NCBI GenBank assembly: GCA_002421685.1
Contig: DISB01000016.1
Location: 323,775 to 387,774 of the forward strand
Length of the DNA stretch: 64,000 nt
Origin: Bacteroidetes bacterium UBA6221
GTDB taxonomy: Bacteria > Bacteroidota > Bacteroidia > Chitinophagales > Chitinophagaceae
Direction of reading: 5' to 3'
Position numbers and translations under genes: made by a program. Below are positions 63,701 to 64,000 of the stretch, in pieces (the stretch's first letter is position 1; each line of letters opens with the position of its first letter). The notes below the pieces were generated by a model, which was not told the origin of the DNA, searched no databases, and worked only from the letters and a program-made list of their open reading frames with translations.

Positions 63701-64000
63701 TTGTTATAGACATTATAAGTATAATCATCTATATATAACCATTCCAGTTCAAACTCAATTGGTTTAAAATTATTGGTAGTAACGCTATTTGTACAACCCA
63801 ACGAGGAATTGGTAGATGTGCCCCAGGTAACATTCAGTGTTTTATTGTTAGTCACCGTGCCCCAGGGATATATAGTAAAGGGCACATTATCATATCGCTC
63901 CACAACCACGGATGACATTATATAAAAATTCTTGGGCAGGTCGGATCTTAATATCATATTATTTGAAGTGTCCTTTATACTGGTCACTTCTACAAGAAGC
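54796..64000 (-). CDS. Giant RHS-repeat protein, 5' end outside the window
   Basis: More than 3067 codons, open to the window edge; the GTG at 63987 is not a convincing start because codons ahead of it are also open. Roughly residues 1-1750 (from 63987) are a long beta-rich and partly helical region with many cysteines and no recognised domain. RHS/YD repeats run from about 1750 to 2280 (TRFYYDRAGRVVFSQNSK, YDYDGLGNRVRKDV). A helical stretch of about 345 residues (about 2280-2626) interrupts the repeats. The RHS-associated core ends at about 2840 (FHITDHLGNVLVSLQDRK; FWSVDPLAASYPWNSTYAFA; ENRVIDGKDLEG). The last 225 residues are glycine-rich and beta-like with no known toxin motif. The protein is probably secreted and could deliver its C terminus to rivals. 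Confidence 0.85.
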   Translation of the reverse strand, partial: LLVEVTSIKDTSNNMILRSDLPKNFYIMSSVVVERYDNVPFTIYPWGTVTNNKTLNVTWGTSTNSSLGCTNSVTTNNFKPIEFELEWLYIDDYTYNVYNNGVAGTPGYSFGASSNVAYDFKKNSTRVRLTENSFDIPLIYEHGAIIYRVRAIRPDYSNDYKTAIYGGWNLQDAGTVNLSHQCHAYFISTPHNSDSLNWQYTINFAEEGKYKHVINYFDGTLRDRQSQTKINTDIDYVLAVDKIYDKEGRASIQTLPIPIKQGALYYNPDVTLHETTGNPYRSNDFDNLSCSTPDSIAPLSNSAWAKKYYSPLNPDKGIYERFVPDAKGYPFIQSVYSPDNLLLWQGGAGYENQLWNGHGTRYEYVRATQSELNSLFSGEAGNFVHYPKQVITDPNGQTSFTIHNPKGQTIASGLIGIPDTLETPIDVLPDYDTGFADCFSIAFSDQNKTSNSLFIESPFYGEKNGIYSLQYKVNIPAYRTGCNGKYLWAKAYYIYSATDDCGAPQIPATSGVIGSDSVLNSNVAMDLSGAAVQSWLQKGKYLASKTLSFSRPEINNTVRQFVKDNEPDCYNDEHYFVRKTVVAAEFPCKDLKYADTTNPCAAKKRQMMDDLSPGGKYGMYGSVAEYMANGGWANSTMNSYGPSSRSFRADKADSNSIFRAMDFGVQGYPQNNSCSYRTFPDYPLYYVHPYQDTSGLVHLPASVWKNGVQYTNLECLSLDTFIYIFNDTIAEALLPLHPEYCKLLLCDGSLEEYENELRGYTTFLQAEYNNRFILDSILANDPVYKNASSTDKPLIKDKLIRFVNYNKRIDSIAIELAYAHAGNMEEEVAVAKFLYAQQILNMTFIDDNVKQAYYELLKSFYLMNRSKYIASIYDEKEAFWDAGYAKYNCFCPRIGWDGEDAYIWLTGTPVFDPYPPNIQDTSVLYPLLDSADVPQWIKDVYTDVNDPNSDHSSLNPPPVQIQDSADSWRVAEVGAMMDFVMDKLNNCTTVGSKLNDIRSEINAYCISNGFAALTPQVVINAITNPSGANLSLNDLCHPFLFGYTTYDFASEKEVPFVCAKADIYTGIKDLLNRTEIESAIKNAILTGSSAYTFNLSSTNVYENKIAAELGISSSASVFVKGFIDTIRYPEPGNPTNIVVKKYIKLKIYSASSSDTVKLYIKKKYSSSPYLDGASSVQTDAVSCINEDNEAAYIGYVARSSAVVDMYINGGGTTNRYYVWSNGINIMEPVSDESIAGAITCIDIKNAIDDFKSDKATYGYDDAFNHPLYQTTITNYLNYKFRKNHSYADYNALMAGCAVTDLTELKNHFATIEVTCTTDTATFIQAIKGYTTRNIIESRILYGNGQTKFGIDLSTVPDNSLLAYKNFIASLVAPGNFTYLSDKPLTVFDRTSCSPGTSLSTYMTPYSSNAVTVYINNKQYAYNMYAFSGSYSTPKQHADMVEGLSTYTQQCVGSFTSPDIAVFRSADYATSDKQDYLNYISGLTAITGDAIIDSISTSNLKQRITAYAGNTLSYKDANCSKRKTDLYVYNGAQSGHWGQTLLENTILTGVQSVLSTDQLFLEEDDLAVYNSDTSLTVFRKANGVHWYRYFDNNNVMYNVYLAPPENPIFDIHMLDLDSIKIGPGVDSIYMFTAYMHFPSISSVAFECRGYADFVVGYGRKVENVILHTQPGLDHCLDKIDCEYWMLQDAIHAGKIRYLQYYDSTTNAITDDMLSFLVNNANDSLRLCTQAQKNHIMRYYHDLAGNLVKTVPPPTGSNPFAVEKETVYHYNSSNKPVSQETPDGGITRFYYDRAGRVVFSQNSKQQVDDKYSYTLYDNQGRVVETGQVEIDCSSGCPYITNATEYSAYDMLVYIRNQNREEVVRTYYDEEPLDLSVQSGYTLSRQENLLGRVSAITYYESKSTDLWTPFVEPYFGIYYSYDMQGNVKTVTYSSSRLIGIKQKYKRVDYDYDQVSGKVNMLTYNRGGADQFYHKYVYDADNRVKEVYTSNDGMIWNRDAEYTYYKHGPLANLKLGDDQLQSLDYAYTIQGWLKAVNGDILRPDKDMGQNGLPGDLSYARDVMAMALNYYNNDYRPIDNTVAATYLPEGNKSMYNGNIPRQTLSLNTVGNLQRDYRYDQVQRLKLAAYAEVDEDLLSVASPSNIFKNTYNYDALGNITELNRYDNYSYHMDSLTYTYESGTNRLNIVDENIAGYTSAPHDLEQEPYTPANSINYEYDNTGNMVRNYYGNQKVSWNHLGKITDIVDTVTNTIIHYDYDGLGNRVRKDVIDTVSAELIVNKGEYYVYDASGNLLTAYNIKTNLSPCMYIKKANEGLYGEPDFIQFILDNVDIYGSFATNFIDLAIANENAWAVNITGSYGAGFYMQHDNDVFHRLLFATVDYLDDMAVFDMNMTVGQSSEHLFAAALMNSNLMPFLDQIFDYSGERMKLFEHYFKTMGPTELQDLWTDVGLGGAYSTNMATYVASIESQMPGQEIQAINRILQIVNNEPPPKNMSANFLNAVVFDPVIFSSPNLRTPTPNSIGPFTVFEEAILNALYNTNHPGPVFDFFNQWINGPTLLNNNVTLLEQLTILYNALKGVVLTDFVNNASDPAATLDKAICNTEGIDPIAYAEAIVQHSTLGQLTAYGPGYVPLAEDTLMLAEHHIYGSDKLAVKNYGLADSIMNTYHHDPDVPPHRALTTRIPWYSRGLGDLVFTYPGASEPWGNMYSGERYTGRKIGVKHFHITDHLGNVLVSLQDRKSGHLANSGDTLYDYWQPNLADVSDYYPFGMKMPGRILNNDNPGKYGYNTQRAEQDIYKSKSADLGKYNVHYQYKFREYDTRIARFWSVDPLAASYPWNSTYAFAENRVIDGKDLEGLEFISDKAEAAYYGISVVQLRISRDIQKQAAQTPQSQTASKTESKYKYIPQTEDYGMGIQGSARIAAGPSLHFGFKSLSVGGAYKETPVLGFNLGTEAVNVEGMSRNTDGHSRLFTTTLYGDLFLGGGFERKEYVDENGFERKVETTTLFSVGIPGISYQISDEKDFNARTKIRKHGLSIGSKLGLGLNVQAEGFLKFGSYDNTDPGDFEEAAPKSKP

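Noticed and set aside
63985..63987. GTG as the true start of the RHS protein
   Set aside because: The frame stays open to the window edge, and no signal peptide follows the GTG, so the start is upstream.

Overview
The window is a chromosomal segment from a member of the Bacteroidota, most likely of the Chitinophagales/Sphingobacteriales type. The evidence is: two secreted proteins with type IX secretion C-terminal sorting domains, an Omp28-like protein, a GSCFA protein, a bactofilin, an alpha+beta fused branched-chain 2-oxoacid dehydrogenase E1, and many promoters with the Bacteroidota -7 box TAnnTTTG instead of sigma70 boxes. No rRNA operon, insertion sequence, prophage or CRISPR array was seen. 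The only RNA gene is the 3' end of a tRNA-Asp at the left edge.

Layout: 1-7.3 kb is a plus-strand run (tRNA-Asp end, ClC chloride channel with CBS domains, SPFH protein, RsiV-like lipoprotein, YfiT/DinB hydrolase, membrane protein, PlsC acyltransferase, YchF). ClpP, two T9SS cargo proteins and a CAP-domain lipoprotein fill 7.3-11.5 kb, separated by strong hairpin terminators and one REP-like nested inverted repeat. From 11.6 to 26.2 kb lie gltX, a class IV aminotransferase, an lpxD-like gene, a GNAT, purH, comEC, a TPR protein, a fadN-type beta-oxidation enzyme and DUF1003/DUF5995 genes. From 26.8 to 29.4 kb an aldehyde dehydrogenase and a RidA-family deaminase form a likely 2-aminomuconate (tryptophan/kynurenine) pair, interrupted by two small AT-rich membrane-protein genes. 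From 29.4 to 54 kb are a lipoprotein, E1, pyrG, murI, a small heavy-metal cluster (barrel protein, HMA-MauE fusion, HMA-AraC regulator), GSCFA/bactofilin, yidC, gyrB, ridA, tsaB, an ArsR-type regulator, mtfA, a cobalamin adenosyltransferase, a LolD-like ATPase, ispE, rpmI-rplT and miaA.

The right end (54.5-64 kb) is an AT-rich accessory region: a giant RHS-repeat protein of more than 3060 codons, with its 5' end beyond the window, followed 35 bases downstream by an 89-codon two-helix membrane-protein gene. That small protein has a paralogue (about 41% identical by hand alignment) 25 kb away, directly behind the ridA-like gene, where the last 12 codons of that gene are present a second time with only synonymous differences. 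This suggests a mobile, possibly immunity-like small membrane-protein family linked to the RHS locus, and it is the best candidate for an undescribed system here. The immunity role is inference; the paralogy and the duplicated gene tail are seen directly.

Most functional calls rest on motif and family recognition by eye; no database search was run. Start codons were adjusted where homology or a TAnnTTTG box decided between alternatives (aldehyde dehydrogenase, E1, gyrB, ridA, tsaB, ispE, bactofilin).
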